This document shows positions 50,918-58,575 of a stretch of DNA of 64,000 bases, piece by piece. Source of the DNA: an uncultured Oribacterium sp. (GTDB lineage: Bacteria; Bacillota; Clostridia; Lachnospirales; Lachnospiraceae); the NCBI GenBank assembly GCA_934270345.1, contig CAKQPT010000010.1:1-64000 (forward strand). Reading direction: 5' to 3'. How positions within the stretch are numbered: the stretch's first letter is position 1; every line of letters starts with the position of its first letter. The position numbers and the translations under genes were made by a program. The notes under the pieces were generated by a model. That model ran no database searches. It was given only the letters and a program-made list of their open reading frames with translations, and had not been told where the DNA came from.

Positions 50918-52075
50918 ATGGCAAAATATGATTATCTGGTAGTGGGTGCCGGCCTGTACGGCGCGGTGTTTGCGCATGAGGCGCGGAAGGCGGGGAAGTC
51001 GGTGCTGGTGATCGATCGGCGTCCGAACATCGCCGGTAATGTCTATACGGAGGATGTGGAGGGCATCCATGTGCATAAGTATGGCGCGCACATCTTCCAC
51101 ACGAACGACACGGAGGTCTGGAACTACGTGCAGCAGTTCGCGACCTTCAACCGCTTCACGAATTCGCCGGTAGCGAACTACCACGGCGAGCTGTATTCGC
51201 TGCCGTTCAATATGTACACCTTCAACCGCATGTGGGGCGTGGTGACGCCGGAGGAAGCGGCGGCGAAGATCGACGAGCAGAAGCGGGATTACATCGCGCG
51301 GAAGCAGGCGGAGCGCGGGCTTGCGGCGGACGCGCCGTTTGAGCCGCAGAACCTCGAGGAGCAGGCGATTTCGCTGATCGGTGTGGATATTTACGAGAAG
51401 CTCATCAAGGGCTACACCGAGAAGCAGTGGGGCCGTCCGTGCACGGAACTCCCGTCCTTCATCATCAAGCGCCTGCCAGTGCGCCTCACCTTCGACAACA
51501 ATTATTTTAACGCACTCTACCAGGGCATTCCGGTCGGGGGCTATACGCAGATGGTGGCGAACATGCTGGACGGCATCGAGGTGGAGCTCGGTGTGGATTA
51601 CCTCGCGGAGAAGGCGAAGTATGATGCGCTCGCGGAGAAGGTGGTGTACACCGGTGCGATCGACGCGTACTTCGGCTACCAGCTCGGCACGCTCGAGTAC
51701 CGTTCGGTGCGCTTCGAGACGGAGCTGCTCGATCAGCCGAATTTCCAGGGCAATGCGGCTGTCAACTACACCGATCGCGAGACGCCATGGACCCGGATCA
51801 TCGAGCACAAGTGGTTCGAGTTCGGCAAGGACGCGGAGGGTCGGGACCTTCCGAAGACCGTGATCTCCCGCGAGTTTTCGAGCGAGTGGAAGCCGGGCGA
51901 TGAGCCGTACTATCCGGTCAATGATGAGAAAAACGGCGCGCTCTATCAGGCGTATAAGAAGCTGGCAGACAGCGAGACGCGCGTGATCTTCGGTGGCCGT
52001 CTCGGCGAGTACAAGTACTATGACATGGATAAGGTGATCGCATCGGCACTTGAGATGAGCCGGCGGGAATTGTAA
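50918..52075 (+). CDS. glf: UDP-galactopyranose mutase, copy 1
   Basis: A 385-residue flavoenzyme that interconverts UDP-galactopyranose and UDP-galactofuranose. It has the FAD-binding start YDYLVVGAGLYGAVFAHEA, IDRRPNIAGNVYTE, HKYGAHIFHTND and PVANYHGELYSLPFNMYTF, all highly conserved in Glf. The protein is identical to copy 2 at 58576. The DNA differs only by synonymous changes near both ends. Composition is GC-rich, unlike the AT-rich cassette on its left. It is followed at once by a broken gene (52082), so this copy probably marks a recombination end point. Confidence 0.97.
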   Translation: MAKYDYLVVGAGLYGAVFAHEARKAGKSVLVIDRRPNIAGNVYTEDVEGIHVHKYGAHIFHTNDTEVWNYVQQFATFNRFTNSPVANYHGELYSLPFNMYTFNRMWGVVTPEEAAAKIDEQKRDYIARKQAERGLAADAPFEPQNLEEQAISLIGVDIYEKLIKGYTEKQWGRPCTELPSFIIKRLPVRLTFDNNYFNALYQGIPVGGYTQMVANMLDGIEVELGVDYLAEKAKYDALAEKVVYTGAIDAYFGYQLGTLEYRSVRFETELLDQPNFQGNAAVNYTDRETPWTRIIEHKWFEFGKDAEGRDLPKTVISREFSSEWKPGDEPYYPVNDEKNGALYQAYKKLADSETRVIFGGRLGEYKYYDMDKVIASALEMSRREL

Positions 52076-52081
52076 AGGATA

Positions 52082-52419
52082 ATGGCAGACGGCGTAGCTG
52101 TGGATGTCGATTCTCTGGTTTCAATGAATATGTGGGGATTGACGCCGGGACGCCGGACTTCCTCACGACACTGGAGGGTGGCTTCAGAGAATTCTTCGAA
52201 AAGGAAGTGTCGGGTAATCCGCTGAAGGCGGAGTATCTGATTCCGATTTTTATCGGAGAACTGCTGAAGCAGGGAAAGATGTCCGTGAAGGTCCTGAAAA
52301 CCGATGATACATGGTATGGAATGACCTATCACGAGGATGTTGCAGCGGTGAAGGACAGCTTTAAGAAGATGCTGGAGAAAGGCGTGTATAAGACAGATCT
52401 GTTCAGTGATTTGGTATAG
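52082..52419 (+). pseudogene. 3' fragment of a sugar-phosphate nucleotidyltransferase with 8-bp frameshift duplication
   Basis: The fragment reads DVDSLVSMNMWGLTP and, in another frame, DFLTTLEGGFREFFEKEV...GELLKQGKMSVKVLKTDDTWYGMTYHED. These match the C-terminus of NDP-sugar pyrophosphorylase-like nucleotidyltransferases. The frame break is an exact duplication of GACGCCGG (52141-52148 and 52149-52156); removing one copy restores WGLTPDFLTT. The catalytic N-terminal two thirds are missing, replaced by glf copy 1. The gene is dead. Confidence 0.8.
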
Positions 52420-52426
52420 ACCGGTA

Positions 52427-52498
52427 GCGAAGCCCTGAAGTGGGCGGGGCATTAAACTTCTGGTGAGCTGAGCCCCTGGCGAGGGCTTCGCCTGTTTT
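52427..52498 (+). other. Branched hairpin region after the nucleotidyltransferase remnant
   Basis: GCGAAGCCCT pairs with AGGGCTTCGC and encloses further GGGGC/GCCCC pairing; CTGTTTTG follows. It is a probable terminator or REP-like structure. Confidence 0.5.
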
Positions 52499-52663
52499 GA
52501 AACGACATATAGATAAAGATGGAAATAGTCGACAGGCGAAAATTGAAATTGAAAGTATAGAGTGGTGGTCGCCTGCATTGCCCGAAGGGCAGGGAGCGAG
52601 AACGACTGGGAGTGAGTCTGATGGATTTGATTTTTCAAGCATTAATGATGGCGAACTTTGATT

Positions 52664-53062
52664 ATGAATGAAAGCCTGTGGATTACACAGAAGGCGATGG
52701 CTGAATTGTTTGGAGTGCAGGTTCCGGCTATCAGCAAACACCTGAAAAAAATATTTGAGGAGGGTGAATTAGACGAGAAAGTGGTTGTTTCCAAAATGGA
52801 AATAACCAGCCCACATGGAGCCATACCTGGAAAAACGCAGTCCGGAGAGGCTATGTTTTATAATCTTGATGCTATTATTTCTGTCGGATACAGAGTGAAT
52901 TCAAAAAAGGCTACGAGATTCAGAACGATCAGCCGGCCGACGGCTTATGGAGAGTATGCACCATATCACTTTGTGGATACGGGTTATGGAAGAGATGAGG
53001 GATGGAAAGGTGCTGAAGCTGCACCTGGAGCTGATGTACGAGCTGGAGGAAGCGCAGCGTGA
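52664..53062 (+). pseudogene. Internal fragment of a RhuM-family protein
   Basis: ESLWITQKAMAELFGVQVPAISKHLKKIFEEGELDE and MFYNLDAIISVGYRVNSKKATRFR (about residues 3-90) match the middle of RhuM/virulence-RhuM proteins, including its wHTH-like part. The usual start and the ~200-residue C-terminal half are missing. After ATRFR (near 52922) the frame runs on through unrelated sequence to 53062 and overlaps the next gene. It is likely a deletion remnant. If expressed it could still bind DNA. Confidence 0.72.
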
Positions 53063-53717
53063 GGTGTTGAGAAAATACGGGAAGGTTCGCGAGAGGATCA
53101 GCCGGGATATTCTGGTGCCGGCAGAGATGCCGCTTCATAATCTGCATTATGCGATACAGAAGGCGTTCGGCTGGCAGAACAGCCATTTGCATCATTTTAC
53201 ATATGAAGATGAGCTTCTCGAGAACTTGTTTGGAGGGAAGTTTATATCCTGGGTTCCATTCTGTGGGCTGTATTTTCGCTTTCCGAGTGAGGACTTCGAC
53301 GATCTTTACTGGGACGATGATTATGAAGAGGGCTATAGCGTGAAGTCGTGGCTAAGGTCGAAATATACCGGACCGTACTACTATGGTGGAAACAGCGAGC
53401 ACTATCTGGCAGCACAGCTGGCGGCGAGATTCTTTCTGCAGGAGAACAGGACGGTGAAGATCACCGTGGTCGAGGAAGTGGAAGGAGAGCTGAAAGACCA
53501 GGTGCTGGAGACGGAGCGGCCGATCTGTGTGGCAGCGGATGGACTGCCGGTGATGGATGACGTAGGGGGGATACGCGGGTACTGTGAGCTGCTGAAGGTA
53601 GTGAAGGGAAAAGAAGAGAGCAGCGTGAGTGCGTTTGAAAGTAAGGAAGATGCGAAGGATTGGGCACGCATGATGGGATGGACAGGAAGGATGAGCAAGG
53701 CGGAGAATATACTGTGA
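52947..53717 (+). CDS. pRiA4b ORF3-like domain protein
   Basis: The 256-residue frame contains RDILVPAEMPLHNLHYAIQKAFGWQNSHLHHFTYED, cut here into its motifs: an R-x-I/L-x-VPA start, the LHxLHxxIQxAFGW core and SHLHxF. This is the plasmid pRiA4b ORF3 fold, often carried by mobile elements. Acidic and aromatic stretches (DLYWDDDYEEGY) follow. The true start is uncertain: ATG 52947, 52986 or 52995. Upstream sequence is RhuM debris, so the N-terminus may be a junction product. Molecular function is unknown. Confidence 0.7.
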   Translation: MESMHHITLWIRVMEEMRDGKVLKLHLELMYELEEAQREVLRKYGKVRERISRDILVPAEMPLHNLHYAIQKAFGWQNSHLHHFTYEDELLENLFGGKFISWVPFCGLYFRFPSEDFDDLYWDDDYEEGYSVKSWLRSKYTGPYYYGGNSEHYLAAQLAARFFLQENRTVKITVVEEVEGELKDQVLETERPICVAADGLPVMDDVGGIRGYCELLKVVKGKEESSVSAFESKEDAKDWARMMGWTGRMSKAENIL

Positions 53718-53774
53718 TTCAGGTTCTGAAATGCTCTGAAATTTTGCAACATACATTGATTTGCAATCAAATAA

Positions 53775-54227
53775 ATGGTAAACTATCAATTGATAGTGAA
53801 TGCGTTTGGAGGTGATGACATTTTTCTAAGTATGATATCTAAGGAATCTGAGGTTGCAGATTTCCTTGAGCGTTTAAAAGGGATTTTGGAAAAAGACGAT
53901 TTTAATGTGGATCAAAATCTGATTTTAATTCAGAAGAAGAAACCGCATGATGAGGAACACTCAACACCATATACGCTTGTGGATTTGGAGTATGATTTAG
54001 AGGATGTTATTGCACGACTAAAAGAGTTGACTATATCGGAATATTCAGAAACAAAAATTGATAAGGATAATTTAGATCCTCCGTTGCTATTCGTTTTTGG
54101 AAAGGATATTAACAGAAAGCTTGTATATGTGAAGTTGAAGATTAAGGAAAGCGATAATCAAGGGCGATGCATTCTATGCGTGTCATTCCATTATGCTAAA
54201 GATAAGATGAATTTCCCTTATGCATAG
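53775..54227 (+). CDS. Putative toxin of a toxin-antitoxin pair (MqsR-like)
   Basis: A 150-residue protein with a C-terminal half reading LKELTISEYSET...LLFVFGKDINRKLVYVKLKIKES...RCILCVSFHYAKDKMNFPYA. That pattern, strand-rich and ending in SFHxA...PY, is typical of MqsR-like or related RNase toxins encoded next to MqsA- or Panacea-type antitoxins. It lies 25 bases before the antitoxin-like gene on the same strand. The toxin class is inferred mainly from its partner. AT-rich composition suggests transfer. Confidence 0.65.
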   Translation: MVNYQLIVNAFGGDDIFLSMISKESEVADFLERLKGILEKDDFNVDQNLILIQKKKPHDEEHSTPYTLVDLEYDLEDVIARLKELTISEYSETKIDKDNLDPPLLFVFGKDINRKLVYVKLKIKESDNQGRCILCVSFHYAKDKMNFPYA

Positions 54228-54252
54228 ATGGAAATGAAAAGGAGGAGGAACG

Positions 54253-55299
54253 ATGGAGGGCAGCACACTTATTAGGAAGATTCATATGGTATGTCCGCTA
54301 TGCGATAAAACGCACGAAGTTGAAGAAAGAAGAAGGTTAGCGGCGATCACCATCAAGGGCGATAAAGTGTCATATGAAGAAAGATTTTTATACTGCGTAA
54401 ATGTAGATGAAGCTGAAAATGAATTTGAGACTGGTTCTATGGCAAATGAAAATTTGCTAAATGCCAGAAATGCCTACAGAGTTAAACATGGTTTACTTAC
54501 TTCTGAGGAAATTGTGGCAATACGAGAAAACTATGGCCTCTCACAAGTGGACCTGGCGCGATTGCTTGGATGGGGGGAGGCAACCATTTCCCGATACGAA
54601 AGCAAAGCTATACAGGATGAAGCTTATGACACGATGCTTCGGTTGATAAAAGATAATCCACTTGCTGCATTAGAGTTCTTAAAGAAAAATGCAGATAAGT
54701 TTTCTGCTATAAAAAGATTAGAAATTCGAAGCAAAATAGTTGAAAAGTTAGATACCTATGGAAAGGAATTTCTGGCTAGACAAGCCTTCGAAGCAGAATA
54801 TGCTTCGTTTGACACCAAATGCGATTCGAATGGATTTGTATTACTTAATATAGATAAACTTGAAGCAATGATATCTTATATTGCTGAAAGAGTATCTCAT
54901 CTATATAAAGTAAAACTCATGAAAATGCTGTGGTATGCGGATTCGTTGTCCTTTAAATCAAGCGGTTTGGCAATGTCAGGAATGGTATATCGGCATGAAA
55001 CGATGGGGGCATTGCCTATAGGACACTATGCTTTGATGAACCTGGAACGCTTAAATGTTCGAGAAGAAGCTTGCGGTGATTATGACTATATGCTTCATAT
55101 TTATCCGACTTTAGATATGGATTACTCGATTCTCACGAAGGAGGATAAAAAAATTCTGGATGCAGTGGTTGATAAATTTAAGGATTATAAGTCAAAGGCC
55201 ATCATTGATTATATGCATGAAGAAATAGCTTATACACAAACCGGACAGGGAGATATTATCCCATTTAGTCTTGCGAAAGAGATAAGGGATTTTCTTTGA
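54253..55299 (+). CDS. MqsA-like/XRE/Panacea (SocA, DUF4065) antitoxin
   Basis: A 348-residue, three-part antitoxin. An N-terminal zinc-finger-like region (CPLCDKTHEVEERRR...FLYC) is followed by an XRE helix-turn-helix at about 95-135 (RENYGLSQVDLARLLGWGEA). The C-terminal ~170 residues are a SocA/Panacea domain (KLMKMLWYADSLSFKSSG, GMVYRHETMGALPIGHY). Panacea domains are known to neutralise many unrelated toxins. GGAGGAGG precedes the ATG. The HTH should repress the pair's own promoter. The neighbour at 53775 is the expected toxin. Confidence 0.87.
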   Translation: MEGSTLIRKIHMVCPLCDKTHEVEERRRLAAITIKGDKVSYEERFLYCVNVDEAENEFETGSMANENLLNARNAYRVKHGLLTSEEIVAIRENYGLSQVDLARLLGWGEATISRYESKAIQDEAYDTMLRLIKDNPLAALEFLKKNADKFSAIKRLEIRSKIVEKLDTYGKEFLARQAFEAEYASFDTKCDSNGFVLLNIDKLEAMISYIAERVSHLYKVKLMKMLWYADSLSFKSSGLAMSGMVYRHETMGALPIGHYALMNLERLNVREEACGDYDYMLHIYPTLDMDYSILTKEDKKILDAVVDKFKDYKSKAIIDYMHEEIAYTQTGQGDIIPFSLAKEIRDFL

Positions 55300-55456
55300 G
55301 CGTTAGTAAGAGTTTACGGTGACAACACAGTGAATCAATTGTGCGAAGTAATCATAAGGGCTTTTGATTTTGATAGTGAGCATCTCTATGAATTCTGTAT
55401 GCGGATGGAATGGAGACGGATACCCAGTGCATGGCTACGTGAAAGGAGCGACAGCG

Positions 55457-57124
55457 ATGAGGACACTGAATATTCCTGTTGGCGTTTCGGATTTTGAGAA
55501 AATTCGTAACGGTGATTTTTATTATATAGACAAATCTGGTTTGATTAAGAATGTTTTGAAAGAACAGGCGGAAGTGACGCTGATCACGCGTCCTCGGCGC
55601 TTCGGTAAGACGCTGGGCATGAGTATGCTGGAAAACTTTTTCGACATCCGGAAGGACAGTAGAGCGCTGTTTGAGGGGCTGGAGATTGCGAGGGATCAGG
55701 CGCTGTGCGATGCGTGGATGAATCAGTATCCGACGATTTTTGTTTCGTTTCGGCAGGTGGATGGTCTTGATTTCACCGGGGCATACGATATGCTCACCTG
55801 GGTCATCTCGGAACTGTATAAAAAGCATCGCTATCTGCTGGACAGCGACAGAATCGGTACCAGTGATAAGGAGATCGCGAAGCAGCTGGAATGGGGACAG
55901 GCTTCCTTGAAAGACACGAAAGGAAGTCTGCTGCTACTTACCAGGATGATGCAGCAGCACTATGGCAAACCGGTGATTCTCCTGATCGATGAGTATGATG
56001 TTCCGGTGGCCAAGGCAAACAGTAACGGATACTATGCGGAAATGCTGGATGTCATGAAGGGCTTACTGCAGGCTCTGAAGGACAATCAGGCGCTTCAATT
56101 TGCAGTGGTGACAGGCTGCCTGAAGATTGCGAAAGAAAGCATCTTTACGGGCACCAATAATTTTGTGTCCGATACGATTACGAACTCTCGTCTGAATGAG
56201 TATTTCGGCTTCGTGCAGAGTGAAGTGGACCAGTTGCTGAAGGATGCGGGTGTGACGGAACAGGCGGACAGCATTCGGAGATGGTATGATGGCTATCATT
56301 TCGGAGACTTCGATGTCTACTGTCCGTGGGATGTGATGAATTATATGCTGGAGCTGCAGCGCGATCCGAAGGCGAAGCCGATCAGCTACTGGAAGAACAC
56401 CAGTGACAATGCGATCATCCGTTCCTTTATCGACTATGCAGGCAGTACGATCACAAACAAACTTGAAATCTTAATGGCTGGTGGCTGCATCGTTCAGCGA
56501 GTGGATGAAAACCTGACGTACGACTACCTGCACGCTTCAGAAGATAACCTCTGGAGCACACTCTACCTGACAGGATATCTGACGCGGGCACGTGAAGCGG
56601 ATTATAAGGGTGAAGTTCCAGATGGCATGGTTGCGCTGATGATTCCGAATGCAGAGATCCGGGAGATCTTCGAGACGACCGTCATCCGCTGGTTTGATGA
56701 CAGCACGAAGAAGTGGAATCGAAGTGCGCTGTTTGATGCCGTCTGGAGTGGTGACAGTGGAAGCATAACGAAAGAGATGAATGCCCTGCTACGGCGTACC
56801 ATCAGCTACCATGACTATCGCGAGGACTTCTACCACGCGTTCCTGGCGGGTATCTTCACAGGGGCTGGATACATGGTGGATTCGAACAAAGAGCATGGAG
56901 AAGGCCGCAGCGATGTGGTCGTCTATGATCCGGTGAATGCACGCGTCGCTATCTTTGAAGCGAAGTACACGAAGACCATGGAAAATCTGGAAAGAGAGTG
57001 CGATATGGCATTACAGCAGATCGATGATCGGATGTATGCTGCGGAATACGAGGACGACTACGACCAGATTCTCTGCTATGGGATTTCGTTCTTCCGGAAA
57101 CGTTGCATGGTGAAGAAAAAATGA
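55457..57124 (+). CDS. AAA-ATPase/PD-(D/E)xK nuclease-fold protein (DUF1703-type)
   Basis: AAAGGAG fixes ATG 55457 (555 residues). The N-terminal AAA-ATPase-like domain begins LNIPVGVSDFEKIRNGDFYYIDKS, cut at its end, with Walker A RPRRFGKT (45-52) and Walker B ILLIDEYD (about 176-183). The C-terminal domain has GRSDVVVYDP and AIFEAKYTK, the D...E-x-K of the PD-(D/E)xK nuclease superfamily. Such proteins are abundant, often multi-copy, in anaerobic Firmicutes and Bacteroidetes, with unknown function; a mobile or defence role has been suggested. All motifs are intact. It follows the toxin-antitoxin pair in an accessory patch between the two glf copies. Confidence 0.9.
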   Translation: MRTLNIPVGVSDFEKIRNGDFYYIDKSGLIKNVLKEQAEVTLITRPRRFGKTLGMSMLENFFDIRKDSRALFEGLEIARDQALCDAWMNQYPTIFVSFRQVDGLDFTGAYDMLTWVISELYKKHRYLLDSDRIGTSDKEIAKQLEWGQASLKDTKGSLLLLTRMMQQHYGKPVILLIDEYDVPVAKANSNGYYAEMLDVMKGLLQALKDNQALQFAVVTGCLKIAKESIFTGTNNFVSDTITNSRLNEYFGFVQSEVDQLLKDAGVTEQADSIRRWYDGYHFGDFDVYCPWDVMNYMLELQRDPKAKPISYWKNTSDNAIIRSFIDYAGSTITNKLEILMAGGCIVQRVDENLTYDYLHASEDNLWSTLYLTGYLTRAREADYKGEVPDGMVALMIPNAEIREIFETTVIRWFDDSTKKWNRSALFDAVWSGDSGSITKEMNALLRRTISYHDYREDFYHAFLAGIFTGAGYMVDSNKEHGEGRSDVVVYDPVNARVAIFEAKYTKTMENLERECDMALQQIDDRMYAAEYEDDYDQILCYGISFFRKRCMVKKK

Positions 57125-57200
57125 TGATCGGGGAGTCGGATGATCTTGTGAGCTGCCGGTGTATCGCTGATTTTACAAGCAACATCACCTCACCCGAAGA

Positions 57201-57231
57201 TTGACAATTATCCGAGATGTGTTACTATAAT
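57201..57231 (+). promoter_or_regulatory. Promoter of manA
   Basis: A consensus TTGACA (57201-57206) and TATAAT (57226-57231) are separated by 19 bases, two more than ideal. Transcription would start near 57240 and run into the hairpin at 57260. Confidence 0.7.
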
Positions 57232-57259
57232 CCCACACGTGAAATTGATAACTGTTTAT

Positions 57260-57296
57260 TAGAGCCGTGCGTACAGCATGGCTCTCATTTTTTGTA
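57260..57296 (+). terminator. Terminator-like hairpin in the manA leader
   Basis: AGAGCCGTGC pairs with GCATGGCTCT and is followed by CATTTTTT, ending 2-3 bases before the ATG at 57299. It may attenuate manA. No ribosome-binding site is visible between the hairpin and the ATG. Confidence 0.65.
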
Positions 57297-57298
57297 GT

Positions 57299-58432
57299 AT
57301 GCAAGTGAAAAACAGACCTTTCCTCCTGTCGCCGGCGGCCAAGGATTATATCTGGGGCGGTACGCGGCTGCGCGAGGAGTATAATAAACATATTGATGTG
57401 ACGCCGCTGGCGGAGACCTGGGAGTGCTCGACGCATCCGGACGGGCCATCGCGGGTGGCGAGTGGTGTATTTTCGGGCGAGAAGCTCGTGGATGTGCTTC
57501 GTGCGCATCCGGAGCTCATCGGGACGCATCCGAAGACGGACGGCGAGGGCGGCCTGCCGGTGCTGATCAAGTTTATCGATGCGGCGCGGGATCTGTCGGT
57601 GCAGGTGCATCCGAGTGACGAGTACGCGCGGACGCATGAGCACGGGCAGCTCGGGAAAACCGAGATGTGGTATGTGCTCGAAGCGGCGCCGGGGGCGAGT
57701 CTCGTCTATGGCTTCCGCCAGGACCTTACAAGGGCAATGCTGGCGGCTTCACTCGAGGACGACACGGTGGAGCAGTATCTCCAGAAGGTGGAAATCCATC
57801 GCGGTGATGTCTTCCTGATCGAGTCCGGCACGGTGCATGCCATCGGCGCGGGTGCGATGATCGTGGAGATTCAGGAGAGCTCGAACCTTACCTACCGTAT
57901 GTATGACTATCATCGGCTCGGGAAGGACGGAAAACCACGTGAGCTGCACATCGCGAAGGCGCTGGACGTCGTGGATCTCCGGCAGAAGCCGTTGCCGGAG
58001 CAGCTGCAGCGTGAGCGTGAGGAACACGACGGCTACAGCGTGGAGCTCCTCGAGCAGTGCAAGTACTTCCGGACGGAGCGACTTCGCCTTGAGACGATGC
58101 AGTCTGGAGGTCAGCCGGGGCAGGTTGGATCAGTGACAGCGGCACAGGAAATGTCGGTGGATGCACATGAAATAAATGTGGATAACACTTCTGCAGACAT
58201 GGCGCAGGATGCATCATCACGGGGGACGACGGGCGAAAAAGCGGTGGAAGCCGTTCGCTTCTCGACGGGCCCGGCGTCCTTCGAGGTGCTGCTCTGTGTG
58301 GATGGCAGCGGAACGCTCAGCGGCGAGGATGTGGAGCTTTCGTTCCGGAAAGGCGACTGCATCTTCGTGCCGGCTGACAGCATTGGCCTCGAGATCCGTG
58401 GACAGAGCGAGCTGCTGAAGGTGACGTGCTGA
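57299..58432 (+). CDS. manA: Mannose-6-phosphate isomerase, class I
   Basis: The 377-residue enzyme interconverts fructose-6-P and mannose-6-P, feeding GDP-mannose-type precursors. Zinc ligands are visible: VQVHPSDEYA (Gln, His), KTEMWYVL (Glu) and SGTVHAIG (His). Family landmarks are YIWGGTRL, ETWECSTHPDGPS and IQESSNLTYRMYDYHR. A low-complexity insertion lies at about residues 266-319, in the C-terminal cupin region. The start ATG 57299 fits the family N-terminus (VKNRPFLLSPA) but has no ribosome site. A frame open from TTG/ATG at 57278 runs through the leader hairpin. Confidence 0.92.
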   Translation: MQVKNRPFLLSPAAKDYIWGGTRLREEYNKHIDVTPLAETWECSTHPDGPSRVASGVFSGEKLVDVLRAHPELIGTHPKTDGEGGLPVLIKFIDAARDLSVQVHPSDEYARTHEHGQLGKTEMWYVLEAAPGASLVYGFRQDLTRAMLAASLEDDTVEQYLQKVEIHRGDVFLIESGTVHAIGAGAMIVEIQESSNLTYRMYDYHRLGKDGKPRELHIAKALDVVDLRQKPLPEQLQREREEHDGYSVELLEQCKYFRTERLRLETMQSGGQPGQVGSVTAAQEMSVDAHEINVDNTSADMAQDASSRGTTGEKAVEAVRFSTGPASFEVLLCVDGSGTLSGEDVELSFRKGDCIFVPADSIGLEIRGQSELLKVTC

Positions 58433-58575
58433 GACCTGGCCGGCAGCAGCTTCTGTGAAAACGCTAGACGGATGCCGGAGCGGGCGGACCGCGTGAAGGG
58501 ATGCTTTCTGGCGTGTCATCCGAGCGGGATGTTATAGATAAAAAGTGAATGAAAGCGGCGGAAGGAGAGCGTGAT

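Noticed and set aside
52420-57124. Prophage or integrated plasmid between the glf copies
   Set aside because: No integrase, transposase, structural or replication genes; only fragments and small accessory modules are present.
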